Notes: a model not told the origin generated them from the sequence alone. 64,000 nucleotides of DNA from Nepenthes gracilis (GCA_033239525.1 BSYO01000035.1:2824965-2888964); one strand, 5' to 3'. Shown: positions 24,599-38,844, counted from the first letter of the stretch. Translations and numbers: made by a program.

Positions 24599-26996
24599 TG
24601 TGACAGACCGTATTTTTTACCAAAAATTCAATAGAGTTCCGTTTGTAATATAAACGTCAAGCTGATATAAAAACATGCACAATCTCCTGTACAAAATGAA
24701 ATACATCCAAATAATCTCCCAACTCAATAACATACAACAACAACTCACAACCACACAGTACAACAGTAACTCCTCACATGATCCAATTGTCTATATTATT
24801 CGTGGCTCCAACGCTATGTATATAAACATAACATTGGCTAAAGAGAGATACCATTAGGTATCTGTTATAAACCATAATAACCTACAGAAGTATAATAAAG
24901 TCAAATACAACAGAGTTAAACTATCTAATTATCAATTATATGTACAATATATATTAAGATTCCTAAAAGAAATAAAATATATACAATTTTTCTATGACAT
25001 ATATAAAGTTATAAATTATAAGTCTTCGATATGATCTCCCAAATCTAAAGTTTAGTCATTTCGAATCTCTACGCTTTCCCATCAGGTATAACAGACCTAT
25101 ACTAATCTGGAGACAATGAGAAGTAAATGCGAGTCAAAAGCTCAGTAAGTGTAATGTAATCAAAACGATAAATAATATAAGCAAAATAAAATAGAAGAGG
25201 GATATACAAGTATAACGAGGATGCGTAAACATAAGATATGATCGGATATGTTTTTGAAACACAATTAACTTTTCACGTTTTATCCTTCTTTTCTTTGGAA
25301 TATAAATTATGCATAATTACTTATATTTGTAGACTAGGGCCAATAAGCCTTACTAACTAAATGTGCGGGAGAACGAAGAAAGAAATGTGTTATTCTACAC
25401 ATTCTAAAGCATATCGACCATATTTTAGATTTACAACTACTCGACCATCATTTATCATATTGGCTACATTTTAAGCCTACAACTACTCGGTCATCACATA
25501 TACCGCCACATGTACCCCCGGGGCCTAGGGACAGTCTTCGTCATTTTACAGTAATATCCTAAGGCTTGCCAAGAATATCACCCGTTATAATACGCGATCA
25601 GGATAATCCTTGAATCTCTACTGTAATACCAATGGCATGCCAATGGATATTACCCACCGTAACATAATCTATGGTCCTAATTTTATGATTTCTTATTCTT
25701 TGAGGGAATGTCCACCAAATTTCTTTCACAATTTTCTTCATTCAGGAGAACAAATCAATTATATAACATATTGTAAATTTTTTTCTAAATACTTGCACGA
25801 TTTTTATCTTTCTTTCGAATTTAAATCTTCTCATGACTTAATTTGAATATATGAATATCATAAACGTAGGAAAAAATAAAAATTCTTATCATCGAAAAAC
25901 AATTATAATTTTAGAGGTTTCCACACAATATTTTCTTCACAATTGTTTAACAATAATATTTTTTGTATTACACAATTAAACATATATAAATATATATGTA
26001 ACTTAATTAACAATTAAATAATATAAAAATTATACAAAATTTACTAAAGAGCTCTTGTGAATAGTACCCGTTACAGTGAACAGTGCCCGTTTGTGTATAA
26101 TCAGACGAATTTCAAAAAATTGAACATTCAATAAGTAAATTACCAAATTTAAGATATGGGTATTCACAATCTCAAATCAATTTATGCATAAAACTCAAAA
26201 TAAGTGTTTAAATGAGGTCCAGGCGCATCTTAGGGTTCCGACAAACGGATTTTCGCATAAAACCGTCAAATTGGATAACTAATTGGTAAATTAACCTATA
26301 TAAGATATGAGTAATGATATTCTATGCCCAATTTATGAAAAAGTCCCAAAACTTAGAGGCCAAAACCACCCGGGTGTGGGGTTAGGATTTTAGTGTGAAA
26401 CCGGTTAATTTTTACAAATTTAGACATGAAATTCATATATATACATAATCAAGCCATGGGTATCACAAACGCATGCATAAGTCGAGTATCGGGACAATAA
26501 TACCTGAAGAAGATCGAACAAAAATCAAAAAGAATGGAAGAAAAGGGTATGAATGCACTTACTTTGATCCGATCTATAATTTATCCAACTAACTGAAAGT
26601 CGGAATTGAACCCAAGAACCTCAGTTTGCTCCTTCTCTCTCTCTTCTTTGCGCCATCTCTCTCTCTCTCAAGCGCCAGGCAGCCATTGGCCTACTGGGCC
26701 ACGTGCCCAGCGGGTTACCCGGTACCGTCGCCCTTTTCCGACTCCGAAACATATTTTTTCACATACCATGAGCCTAATCTTGATTATATTAATTTAATAC
26801 CTCGAGATTACCATAACTTAAAACCCGAATCATATTTACATATTAATATTTTGATATTATAATCTCGATTTTCAATCCCACCAATTTCGGGTCTTTGGCC
26901 CTTAAATCCGATTCCTCCCATGTCCTTAGATATCGATCCACTTATTTTAACTTAATTACTCGTATATACTATATTTTTGAAAATCAGTACCTTACA
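24599..26996 (-). mobile_element. Solo LTR C (same family as A and B)
   Basis: Starts tgtgacagaccg and ends agtaccttaca. Same landmarks as A and B: accaaaaattcaatagagtt near 24620, gagtcaaaagctcagtaagtg near 25133, gggccaataagccttactaa near 25327, then a tcctaaggcttgccaagaat match and a ctctctctct tract near 26660. The flanking 5-mers ctggt and cgagc do not match, so the target duplication has decayed or a deletion removed it. No coding content. Confidence 0.75.
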
Positions 26997-27420
26997 CGAG
27001 CCTAACTTCTTTTTGTTAGGATTGGCTAAACTGCTGCCAACTGGCGGGCGCGGTGGCTTGTCTGAGTTGACCTCGTTCGCTATTGGTTGACACTCTCTGA
27101 ACCTACATTGCTACACTGCCAGTCTACCACTACCGAGGTGGGAGGCGCAAGCGGGCCGTGATTGGGCACATTGTGGATGTTGTCAGATGGGCTTAGGCAT
27201 ACTGCGTTCGATCTAGGGCCCACTTCGCGATACTTGGCCTTGCCAGTTAACTGGACGCCTCTGTTGGTTGGGCCTCCTTCCCGACCAGCCCACGTTTATA
27301 TTAAACCCATCAATACTAGTTCTTTTTCTTGTTACTCCTCAAGTGGGCTCTCAATGGGACAATCCATCATCTTATTCTCACTTATGAGAAGAGGACTTGA
27401 AAAAATATATGATGATTAGG
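26997..27420 (-). mobile_element. LTR fragment, antisense, part 2 (5' end side)
   Basis: GC-richer sequence containing gggcctccttcccgaccagcccacg, of the kind found near the start of gypsy LTRs rich in ggccca on the other strand. It probably is the other half of the LTR begun at 23994, split by solo LTR C. The 85-codon frame 27162-27419 is judged a shadow. The outer boundary is uncertain. Confidence 0.4.
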
Positions 27421-28117
27421 GGACACCTAACCTTATATATGAAATGACTTCAGTACCCCATTAACACTAAAACAACCCTAATTTGACCTATGCAACTCTC
27501 TAAGTCCGATAAAATTTCCTATCTGTATATATACCATAACACATCATACACAAGATCAAATTATATATGCGATATAACTTAATCAATATAAATAATAATA
27601 CCTAATTATTGGGACTATAATGCCTTTGTAAACTATATATTCAACCAACTTTTTATGATTTTGAAATACATGGTCATTATCATATCATTCATGGGTCTTA
27701 ACTTTGTTTAGTTAAGTGTCTCATTAGACTAATGTCTTAGAGCCACTATTTAGTCACCTTATATGGCATAGTATTTTATGTACCCACTTATTATTAAATC
27801 AGTCTACTAATAATATATAAGTAAAATATAATATTATTTAAGAGTGTTCTCAAATCATTTTTCTTTTCAAAGAAATTAAAACACTCCCTTTTTTTTAATA
27901 TGGTAAACCAAATCAAACTCTAAGTCAAGCCTTCCACTCATAGTAATGCCCGGTCAAAGAAAGACTTGTTAGAATTCTGCATAGATGCTTAAAGTAGAGC
28001 TTTATCACTGAATCATGAAAAACCCCAATCATGAGTCGTGGATCATAGAACAGGCTTTGGATGGGCAACTTTTGCTTGATCAATGGTAGAGACACAAGAT
28101 CTCTGGCATTATTTAGA
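27421..28117. other. Intergenic, nothing firm recognised
   Basis: A 66-codon minus frame (27925-28125) has coding-like composition (ends YYEWKA) but no recognised domain. Given the adjacent antisense LTR, it may be a scrap of retroelement interior. Confidence 0.35.
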
Positions 28118-28900
28118 TGTGACAAACCTTAGATGTAACTGCAATGAGTAGAAATCGTGTTCCCTGGCCCTCTTATGCTTAAAAGGAGCGGCGAACTTAG
28201 AACCTAGTTTTCTTATATTTGATAAAATATCAAATCAGATAAAATGAAATTTGAAAGAAATCTTTTAAATCGAACTAAATCTTTCAAATAACCAACTCAG
28301 GATAGAAATATATGAGACTCACTCCCTAATATATCCTCTGACGCTCAAGTTAGAAAACTATCATAAGAAATTTGAATGATGCAAGAAGATAGAATGTAGA
28401 AAATAAAATGGAGGAAGAGGATGGAAATTTTTTAGTGAATTAGAGGACCCGGCTCCGCTCTTGAGTTTGCTCTTTTTTAGAGAATCTTTTGTTTATCCGT
28501 ATTGAATTCTCCCTCTTGATTGGGGAGCATTTGCGTTTATAGTTGGGATTTTAATTGATTTGTCGGCTTGAAATTACCACATATATTGGAAGGCATTTTA
28601 TGATATTGAATGGAATGTATTATTTTTAGGTTGTAATTACCTTTTAAATTAATTCAGAAACCATTCATGTGTTAATAGAGATACCGTTTTGGCTGTTTCT
28701 AAATCAGATCATTTATAAGTACAATGTTATTCCTCGACTAATTGTAACCGTTCGTTAGAATTAAACATATCATTTAATACCCCTACTGAGTCATTATTTG
28801 AAAAGTCTGATTGGTCTTGTATGCCCATATCTAGACCATTGGAGCTTGAACCCTATTTCAACTTTGGGTTGGGCTAGTCGATCTTGAGCCATACCTGACA
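28118..28900 (-). mobile_element. LTR fragment or solo LTR, antisense
   Basis: Tips read tgtgacaaac and catacctgaca on the plus strand. Inside, gagactcactccctaatata and tcctctgacgctcaagtt (28313-28350) is the reverse complement of the conserved gagcgtc(t/a)gaggat motif of the 6359 LTR family, and gttgggctagtcgatcttgag lies near the right tip. No matching target duplication is seen (ttaga versus acttt). Confidence 0.5.
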
Positions 28901-29796
28901 ACTTTTTATATATATTGATAAAAAATTTAATATTTTTTGATAAATATAATTTTTTAAAAATAACAATAAGTGTAAAGAAATTATATTCTTTACTTAATTA
29001 ATAATCATTCTGTGTGTGTGTATTTTTGACCCTTTTTTATAAAATTTGCAATTTAAAAGATAGAAGGAAAAATGTGATTTATGTTAATAATAGGTAATAG
29101 ATATTTGATATTATCCCTTCAAATACTAAGCAAAACAATCCTTTAAATAGTTGAGATTATTTTAAAATAAAAGATAATAGAGATAGAGGTAATATTTTAT
29201 TTTATTATTTAATCTTAACACTTTATTTTATAAAAATTTTATTGTTAAAATTTAAAAGGATAGTAATAAAATGTTAGTAAAAAATCCATAGCATACATAT
29301 TCATGATAGAAAAAAAAAAAAAAAAATAGAAAGAGAGTTTTTTTTTTTTTGCATATGTGCCTTAATATAGGTTTGAGTATGTTTGATAAATTTGACTTTG
29401 ATACCATATAAAAATATAAAAAAAGAGATAAATTAAAATTTTTATATTTCAGTATTTACTTTTTATTTTATATAATGTAATTTCAATCATTTAAATACTA
29501 ACTCTGGTTCAAATATTTATAACTCACATAGCACTCAATCATTTAGTAGCTTGTCTTTTATATAATATTTTTTTAAAAAAAATCACAATGCACGGGAGCA
29601 CTGTCTTGGAACTTTATTTTCTTTTCATGTTTTTTTGTTTTTACTTTTTAATTTAATTGGTGTGATTCTAACTTAAATATTCAAAGACAAATTAAAGAAT
29701 TATTTATATACTTATTCTTAACTTGACTTAGGTGTGGTATCAATTAGGTTTGTCATGAACTCAAACTAAAAGTATATACTAATAACAATTATTAAT
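28901..29796. other. AT-rich low-complexity intergenic DNA
   Basis: No gene or intact repeat. Contains a (gt)n run near 29011 and an A-run followed by a T-run at about 29310-29352 that could fold back. Confidence 0.5.
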
Positions 29797-32610
29797 AATT
29801 GTAATTTATAAAATAAAATCTCAAATAAAGACATTTAATCACGATATCCAAAATTCAGGTCAGACGTAAAAAATATCAATAGTATGATCAATAATATGGA
29901 CAATAACAATCATCACAGGATCGTTCCGAACTGCCTGTTTGAACAATAAAACTAAGCACGACGTAGTCCAAATATCTGTAAGAAAAAAGAGACAAACCAA
30001 CAATACAAATCACACTATCGATCCTGTAAGGTTTGGGTTTTTAAATTATAATAATCATAATTAATTAAATTAATCTAATTAAAATTACGGTCAAATGATA
30101 TGAAAAATTGGATCAAAGAGTCAAAATTTGAACCAAATGACTCATGTCTGATTAAGGCTTGATGCAAGCCTGACATGCATTTGAGCCAAAAAAGCAGAAC
30201 CCCCATGCTTGAGGGACGCCCGAGAGTTGTTCTAGCGATCGTTGGCAGAATGTGGCTACCCGATACATACCCGAGCCACACTCAAGCATCGATCTATTAT
30301 AAAAAGACCCCCGAATTCAGTTCTGGTCATTTTTGTAGCAAAATTCAGAGAAGAGAGAGCCAATGAGAAAAGAGAAGAAAAAAGACAAAGTCAAGAAACT
30401 CAAATTTAAGGTAATCCAAGTTAGAATTTAAGTAAATCCAAATCAAAACAAATACACTCTAAACACTTCTTCTCTTACTGCTGTTCCGTGACAATTCTTC
30501 TAGGTAGTTTTGTTCTAATATTCGTTCAAGCTATGATTTCAAAGCTAATGTGTATATTTTATACAAGCATATTAATTTTTCAGAATTTTATAGCAAATTT
30601 CATCAAAAATTCTTGGTTATGTTCAAGTTTTTCATACATGTCATGTCTATTAAAATTTTAACTGTATACATGTTTTAAATTCATGATTTAATGACATTAC
30701 ATGTGATGAATTTTCGTACCTCATGCTACAGTAGGTTCCATACTTATATTATAAGCTTGAATGCTTAGAAAATTAAAGAATTAAGCCATGATGTTAAGTA
30801 TATAAATTGATATTGCAGAAAATTGCCCATGTTGTTGATTTTTGTTGGGTTTCATTGAATTTTGCTAAAGTTTATACTTTAATTTCATGCAGTAGCTTAT
30901 ATATTTTTTAAATTACTAAATATAAGTCATATGTAAGCTGAAAAATATACATTATTTACCCTACATTGTCTGAATTTTGAAGGCACTTGCTGAATTATGC
31001 TAATTTGCCGAATTCCTGCATTTTTACTGCACTCTTCTGCATTACCTTGCTTAAGTCCGTGATGAAGCCTTCCTGCATGCCTAGAAATTACTGATTTTAT
31101 ACTTCACATGTTCTTAATAAATAAATAAATAAATAAATAAATAAATATATATATATATATAGCACTCTGCATGCACGTGACCAAACTGAAATCATGCACC
31201 AGCTGAATTCCTGCATCATACACTGTATACAAAGTTAGCCTTTAACAAGTTAAAATTATATTATGTCTAAGTTTCTGGAAAGATATGTGCATAAAAATTC
31301 AGAAAATGGAATAAAAACTCTACAATTATAATAAGTGATTATGAATTATTTTTCAAAAAAGAGAAAACTAAGAATTAAAAAGCTAAGTGTAGAGTTTTCT
31401 TAAGTTAAATATTGGACCATGAATTATAATTTAGCGGATAATATATTATGACATATATTAATATATTATAGTGATATATCGATATCCCACCCTATGTAAC
31501 CATAGGGTTAATAAGCGGCGTCTGATCCCATCTATAAGGTTAGATGTAGACAGCTCATGTTCGAATCTTGAATAGAAACGTATTGCTTTGATTGTGTGGG
31601 AATATACATAACCCAATTTTCGATTATCTGCTCATTTAGCTGATATAATTTATTGACCCTGGTCCCTAAAAAAATCAAATTTAAGCATATTTTAATAGTT
31701 AAAATTAAGAAAGAATAATATAAGAAATCTGAAAATATATGATATAAGTTTTTTTTGTACAAGTTTATATCATTACATCCGATCATGATTTCTATTACTT
31801 CTGATATATTGTAAATGCAAAGTATGCATATTCATTGATATATTATATGTCTTACTAAATATTTGGTTCACTTTCTTATTATTTTACTATCTCGCTTAGA
31901 TGTGATGTACGAGTACCTGCTAAATGAATAGGAGTGAAGCCTAAAGAGTTTTACTTATCGATGATTTCTATTGATTTATATTTTTGGACAATATCTAATG
32001 TATTTAATGGCTGTATCTTGGTTAAATTTTCAGTTTTGGATAATGGATTGTGATGTATATAGTTATCGGATAACGTTTAGATTCCTAGAATGATATTTTA
32101 CGATATTTGGTATTAGTCGATGTGTCAATTGTGCTACAACAGCTTATGAATGAATGAAATGATGCATTTTAGTCTATGTTTTTTTAAGTATGGACAGCAG
32201 GTTGTATCAGTTTAAAACTCACTATGGTCTTATGTTATAATTTGCGTATCATATGTCCATGGTTTGGTGTTGGTTTGGTGTTGTTGATAATTTTAGTCTC
32301 GTTCGGTCAAGTTTATGAAAGTTTATTACTTCCACAAATTTTTATATGTTAATTTTGGTATTAAACATGCATCTTTTCTTATTAAGGTACGACGTCTTGT
32401 TATTTGAGTCAATGTCAAAGACACCGATAATATGATATTTAATTTGGATCCTATGTATAATAATACATTATTTAATTATGATCGATCATGGTATAGACGT
32501 AAAAATTTACATCCGAATGGTCAATTGAATGTATAGACGGTCAAAATGATAATTAAAAGATAATTAATTATGATTATGGCTAATAATGAGATTTAAGATG
32601 TGGTCCATTA
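29797..32610 (+). repeat. LTR-like repeat block, probably + orientation
   Basis: 29797-30030 is a diverged copy of the segment found twice in tandem at 33149-34262 (shared aataataaaact, caaatatctgtaagaaaaaa and aatacaaat(c/t)acac). Further right, ctattataaaaagacccccg near 30295 followed by a purine-rich agagaagagagagccaatga run resembles a retroviral-type TATA box and leader; copies A-C show the same arrangement on the opposite strand. Ends are not defined and no protein motif is present. Confidence 0.4.
31115..31161. repeat. (ATAA)n/(TA)n compound microsatellite
   Basis: About eight aaat units followed by eight at units. Confidence 0.95.
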
Positions 32611-35600
32611 TAGATCCAATATAAACCAAACGTCACAATAGCCAAATAACAGGAAAATTCAAGCACTGACTCTATAACAATACAATATACTAATATCAAT
32701 CTAATTTATCATTCCTCACTATCAAAATATATCTAATACAATTACAATCTAACTACAAAGTTGATACTCATAAAATATAAATAAAATCTTTACAATAGTT
32801 TTTATTTGAGTTTTTTATAAGATATCTGTAACCTTCTAATTTGAAAAAGTTAGAAAATAATAAAATAATAAGTCGAATACTCAACAAATATTAATATAGC
32901 TATATATCAAAATAAATATGTTTATAATCAGAGTGAATGGATAAATCGACAAATAAATATAAAATCCATAAGAACTGAAATCCAATCATTGAATATGACA
33001 AATTAGTAAATGTCCAAATATAGTCTCATACGTAGAGTTCATAATCCAAAAGCGAATATCAAATTATCTAAATATACAAAACCAACCAAATCAAATATTC
33101 AAATCCAAATAGTAGTAGAAATATCTTAAACACGGATCAAAAGCATCTAATATAATAATCAACAACGATTATAATTTATAAATCAAAATCCCAAAATAAA
33201 AGACACCCAAACACAATACCAAAACCTAGGTTGGACCAAATGAAATACCAAACAATATCATCAATAGTATAAATAATAACAACCATCACAAGATCTCTCT
33301 GAACTATACATCCGAATAATAAAACTAACACAACCAGTTTAAAATGTCTGTAAGGAAAAAGTAACCATCCAATCAATACAAATTACACCACCTGTCATGT
33401 TCTCATATGAAACCCAAATAATAGTTAATAACATCATTCTATTAACAATTAATAGGCTCTAAATTAACAATAAACGTGAGTTTTATATTAATATCACAAC
33501 CGACCTAAAATAGACGAAATAACCTAACCACAAGATCCAAAATGTTATATTATCAAGTGGATAAAATACCAACCATATCATGACATCAAAACATACGTAA
33601 TGAATTATACATATGCCAAAATCAGAGTAACTGAATAACCATAAAAGAAAATTGAAACCCAACTCTACTTTACTCATAATACAATCGTAATAATCATGAA
33701 ATCGGATGAAAAACAAGTAATATAATAATCAACAATTATTATAATTCACAAAACAAAATCCCAAAATAAAAGACACCCAAACACAATACCAAAACCTAGG
33801 TTGGACCTAATGAAATACCAAATAATATTATTAATAGTATGAATAATAACAACCATCATAAAATTTCTTTGAACTATCCATCCGAATAATAAAACTGACA
33901 CAATCTGTTCAAAATGTCTGCAAGAAAAAAGTAACCATCTAATCAATACAAATTACATCACCTATTATGTTCTCATACCAAACCCAAATAATAATTAATA
34001 ACATCATTCTATTAACAATTAATAAGCTCTAAATTAACAATAGACGTGAGTTTTATATTAATATCACAACCGACCTAAAATAAAAGAAATAATCTAACCA
34101 CAAGATCCAAAATGTTATATCATCAAGTGGATAAAATACTAACCATATCATGACATCAAAATATACGTAAGAAATTATGTCTATACCAAAATTAGAGTAA
34201 CTGAATAACCATAAAAGAAAATTGAAACCCAACTCTACTTTACTCATAATATATTGTAATAACTAAATTAATATAGAAGTGAATGATCGAAATAAAAATA
34301 ATTTATTCTACAACTAATGTTCCAAAACAAAATATAACAACTAATTTTATCAAAATCTTAAGCTAAATTTGCTCTAATCAACTCCTCGACCAAAACCCTC
34401 GCCTACAGTGCTAAAACCCATTAATTTGAAGGGGGTTAGTAAAAATAAATATAATAGTGAGTCAAAAATTTAGTAAGGTATATAATTATATAATTTAACA
34501 TATAATTAATATTGAAATAAGTTGAAAGAAAACAATGGATCAAATTCAAATATAATGTTGTAAACTTTCATAATAAATATGCACATCTTTTAATTTTTTA
34601 TTTTTATTTTTTAATCAAAGTATCATGCAAATCATGATCAAACATTCTAATTCTTATAGACTAGGGGCTAGTAGGATCTTACCGATAAAATGAGCGGATA
34701 ATCAAAACTCGAATTATATTTGTTTCTATACAACCCAAGGCCTTATACTACTATTCAAGATCCATAGGTGGACCGTCATATATATCACCCTTTATACAGG
34801 GCCAAATACCACTTTTACCGTTAATATACTAAGACATATCATAATATATCAACGTTAATTTTTTTATAATGATTCGATATATAAACAAATAAAAATTCTA
34901 TATAATTATAATAATTCTTATATTTTCTCATTTTGAAAAAATATTTTTAATTTTTTTATAAATGTTGAGTTTTTTTTTCATATTATTTTAATCACTTATC
35001 ATTTAAAGATTTAAACTTCTACAAAAATTTGGATATACTTATTTTAAAACATAAAATGCTATATTATAAGATATTTTAACATATGAAGCTATTTTTAACA
35101 AAAACTTACAGAAAAATTAGTAATATTTTAAGATTTTAATATGTCATTTCCAATAATAAATATGTAGGAATGAGTTTTCAGAATATGCTAGCCATAAACT
35201 TAGTAATTTTAAGCATTCAAAAACTTTATTTATGAAATTCCTAACATAATAAAGTATTATACCATATTCTCAACAAATATATAAATATATTTGTAGAGAA
35301 TTAACTTGACAAACCAATCTATATGACCTAAGAACACTATTTTCACAAAAATGGCGTAGAGTAAGAGTAAGAGTTTATACATGTAAAATTTAAACTTTTT
35401 ACCTACAAAATTGTGATGTATATGAACATTTGGAGCAGCAAATGTTTAATGAAGGAGGGAAGGATCAGTAAAAAAGGAAAAAAAATTTAGGATGTACTTG
35501 CCATAATTTTAAATTTATTAAAATTTTACTTCAAATCACTTCAATTAGCTTTTTCTAACTTTCTCTCATCTTTATTTCTCTTCTTTTATTCCTCTTCTCT

Positions 35601-36026
35601 CCCCGCTCTCAAAATTTGGCAGAAAATGATAGAAATTTAGCTAAACATGATTTATAGATTGGTGCACGTGTGCTCATCAAGCACACATAGGACACCGCAG
35701 CCAAATATAATAGCACATGAGCGTCACATTAGACATGTCTCAGGCGTTGATATTCTGCTATATCGTGCTCGAGTGTTCATCAGGCGTGTATTGAGCATGA
35801 ACAATCTGAAAAATACACTTGAACTATGATCAAACGTTTATCAGGCGCGACCTCTTGGCCCAAAGCACACATTTGCGTGTGTTAGACGTTGGTCAAGTAT
35901 CATTTAATTCGATGGGATCCGGTCTAAAATTAATTTTGACCCAATTTTTTTCTTTGATTTTAACTTTACTTATTTCAATTTAATTAATCATAATTAAATT
36001 CTAAAATTTGAAACTCGTTCTTTACA
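32611..36026 (-). repeat. LTR-derived block D
   Basis: The first 500 bp match the start of block E at 36034 (shared ataaaccaaa, cgaatactc/caatactta, aattt.gaaa.agt.agaaa motifs, then aaccaaccaaat, and cattcaaatccaaatggcag-like text). It then carries the 570-bp tandem pair. The right part (34380-36026) has landmarks of the solo-LTR superfamily: agtgagtcaaaaatttagtaag near 34455, ctaggggctagtaggatctta near 34663, tatcacccttttatacagggcc-like text near 34780, a CT-rich run near 35560 and a decayed tip ...ctttaca. No coding content. Confidence 0.45.
33149..34262. repeat. 570-bp tandem duplication
   Basis: Unit 1 33149-33718 and unit 2 33719-34262 start with taatataataatcaacaa and run in parallel at an offset of 570, for example ggttggaccaaatgaaata at 33230 against ggttggacctaatgaaata at 33800. 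They differ by scattered substitutions, so the event is older than the 241-bp duplication at 4191. The paired minus-strand open frames (33176-33376/33746-33946 and 33483-33716/34053-34247) merely reflect the duplication. Confidence 0.85.
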
Positions 36027-36033
36027 CCACTAA

Positions 36034-38844
36034 TCTGACATAAACCAAATACCATAATAACTTAATAACATGATAATCCGAATCCTGATTTCATAACAAA
36101 TACATATACTTACATCAGTCTATCCATCTTCCCTTCGATACTAAAATATATGCAATGCAAATACAATCCAACTATAAAACTAATACTCACAAAATAAAAA
36201 TAAAATTTCTATCAATATCTATATTTGATCTCTCTACAAGATATCTATAACTCTTTAATTTGAAAGAGTCAGAAACAATAAAAACGTAAGTCAATACTTA
36301 ATAAGTATAAGTATATATATATATAACAAAATAGCACATCTATAATCAGAATGAAAGAATGAATCAATAAAGTAAAGTCTATAAAAGTCAAAATTTAAAC
36401 ATTCAATATGTCAAACCAATAATTGTCCAAATGTGGTCATGCACTTAAAGAGTATAATCTAAAAGCGAAGTCAATTGATCCCAATGTACGAAACTAACCA
36501 AATTTAATATTCAAATCCAAATGGCAGTCAAAACCTAAAAAACTCAAATTAAAGTCTCCAATATCAAAATTAAATGCAGATAAAGTATATTAGAAATTCA
36601 AAACATACTCAAATTGGAGAACTAAAGACTAAAAGACTGACTTTGAAAAAAGACTACACATGCTTCCAATAACCGTAGACCAAATTACTATTATTTAGAC
36701 TCATATGCGAGCTATTTACATATTTTTTCATATAGATAGCGTCACTTTTTACTACCTGTATATAATTGATGCAATTCTCAAATCTATTTAAATATATTAA
36801 AATATCTAAATATATTACATTTATTCAATTTCTTATAATGGTTCTCACAAAAATCAAACCAGGAAAGACCTCTATATCAAAGTTTAAAAACTTTTCCTAT
36901 CTAATGGAAAGGTACCAAACTTCCACTTCAGAAAGTATAAATACAAAATTTTTAACCTTAGAAAAAAGTACACATATCAAATCAAATACTAAAATAGAGT
37001 TCGACCCGAAACATATGCATGAAATACCACATATAATACACATATGTAAATTTTTATGACTTTTTTTATAAATATTCTTATATATAAATATAATATCTCA
37101 AAATATTTATCTATTTTTATAAAATAAATAAAAATCTTCAAATAATAATAATATTGAAATAAAATTTTAAAACAATCAGTAAAAATGACATGCATACATA
37201 AATAATCAAAGTGGAGTAAGTAAAATGACATGCATGTATAATAAAATACTAATGGCACGTTTGATTATTAAAATAGAATAAGATGAGAATATAATAGTTA
37301 TTCCTAGTAAATAAAATAAGATAGAAATAGAATTAGAAATTATTATTTTTATATTTGATTGTTGAAATATAATAAGTTAAAAATTAATATTTTAATATTT
37401 AACTTGTAGAATAGTATGAGAAATAAAGTAAAAATTTATTATAATAAGTTTTTTTGCCCTTATTTAATAAAAAATATATTCTTACATATATATATATATT
37501 ATTTATATATTTATTTAAAATTATTATTTAGTATAATATATATTTTTATTATACAAAATATATTTAATAAATATTTGATATATTATATATAATTGAATAT
37601 ATATTACGTATATGTACTTACGTGTATGTATTAAATATTTATTAATTATTTGATATAATATTATATATTATTAAATATTATAATTGATATAATATTACTT
37701 ATTATTACATAAAATGTAATATTACGTATTAAATATTTATTAAATATTACGTATATATAATTACGTGTATATATCAAATATTTATTAATTATTTGATATA
37801 ATATTACATATTATTATATAATACGTAATATTATGTCTTAAATATTATATTAAATATTATGTATATATAATTACGTGTATGTATCAAATATTTATTAAAT
37901 AGTTGATGTAATATGTATTATTATATAATACATAATATTAGGTATTAAATATTTATTAAATATTACGTATATATAATATTATGTGTATATAATAAATATT
38001 TATCAAATATAATTATTAAATAATTATATAAATATGTATATATATATATAAGGGCATTTTCAAAATATAAAAAATTAATGTGAAAATAATTATTCCTAAT
38101 TACTTAGAAATAAGTAATACCAATGGGGAGATGGTAATAGTTATTCCCTGAGATCTAAAAATAATTATTTATTTGAAAATAATTATTCATTATCAAAATG
38201 AAAACAAATAGTGTAATAAAAATTTTCAAAGGAATAAAGTGATAATAGAATTTTTATTCTTACCAATCAAACATGACGTAAATGTAAGCAAAATTAAACG
38301 AAAACTAAAATAGACCAATGATAGAGTTTAAGGATACTTGTTTTCAACTTCCAATCTAACATATCTAACCGAAAGATACTTCGAAAGCCCTCTTTTTATC
38401 TTCATCTTTCTTTTTTTTTCTCTTTCTCCTTCTAGTGCAGAATAACCGAAACAGTGTGCCGCTTCCTTATACAAACGAATCAACGCACAAGTGTTACCTT
38501 AGGTACGCGTTGGATACCTTGCCTAGCTCCAACCGCATATGAGTGCCGCCTTAGGCACTCTTCGAGTGCAACCAAATTGCCAAAATCATGTTTGAGTGCC
38601 TCTTAAGCATGTATCTCAGGTGTCCTCTAATCAGCTCAAACTTTATTCGAGTGGTCCAAAGGCGCTCCTTAAGCGTGCTCAATTTGCCAAAAGTGTGTAT
38701 GAGCGCGTGTCAAGTGTGTAAAATAAATTCTTTATTCTAAATTTTCTTTAAATTTATATTGTACAATTATTTTTAATATACTCAAAATAGACCCAAAACA
38801 AACTGATAATATTAAATTAATTAAATAGAGAATTGGGTGTTATA
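36034..38844 (-). repeat. LTR-derived block E, carrying a MITE-like insertion
   Basis: Starts tctgacataaacc, close to the decayed start of solo LTR B, and ends aattgggtgttata. Excluding the 1026-bp insertion (37253-38278) it is about 1.78 kb. The right part has the CT-rich run (38400-38440) and the repeated 'gagtgc...taggca' text seen at the same position of related LTRs. No gene. Confidence 0.5.
37253..38278. mobile_element. MITE-like element with TAA target duplication
   Basis: Inverted tips: left tggcacgtttgattattaaa, right aatcaaacatgacg (reverse complement cgtcatgtttgatt). It is flanked by TAA at 37250-37252 and 38279-38281. The related block F shows an uninterrupted version of the site near 39555-39570, supporting insertion here. 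Its 1026 bp are extremely AT-rich, with internal units of about 110-140 bp marked by acgtgtat/atgtgtat near 37620, 37753, 37870 and 37981. No transposase frame. The 3-bp TWA target and GGNCNYGTTTG-like tip recall PIF/Harbinger MITEs. Confidence 0.75.

Noticed and set aside
33176..34247. Two pairs of similar minus-strand frames that look like a duplicated gene family
   Set aside because: They are AT-rich frames duplicated with the 570-bp tandem repeat, without recognised domains or conserved ends.
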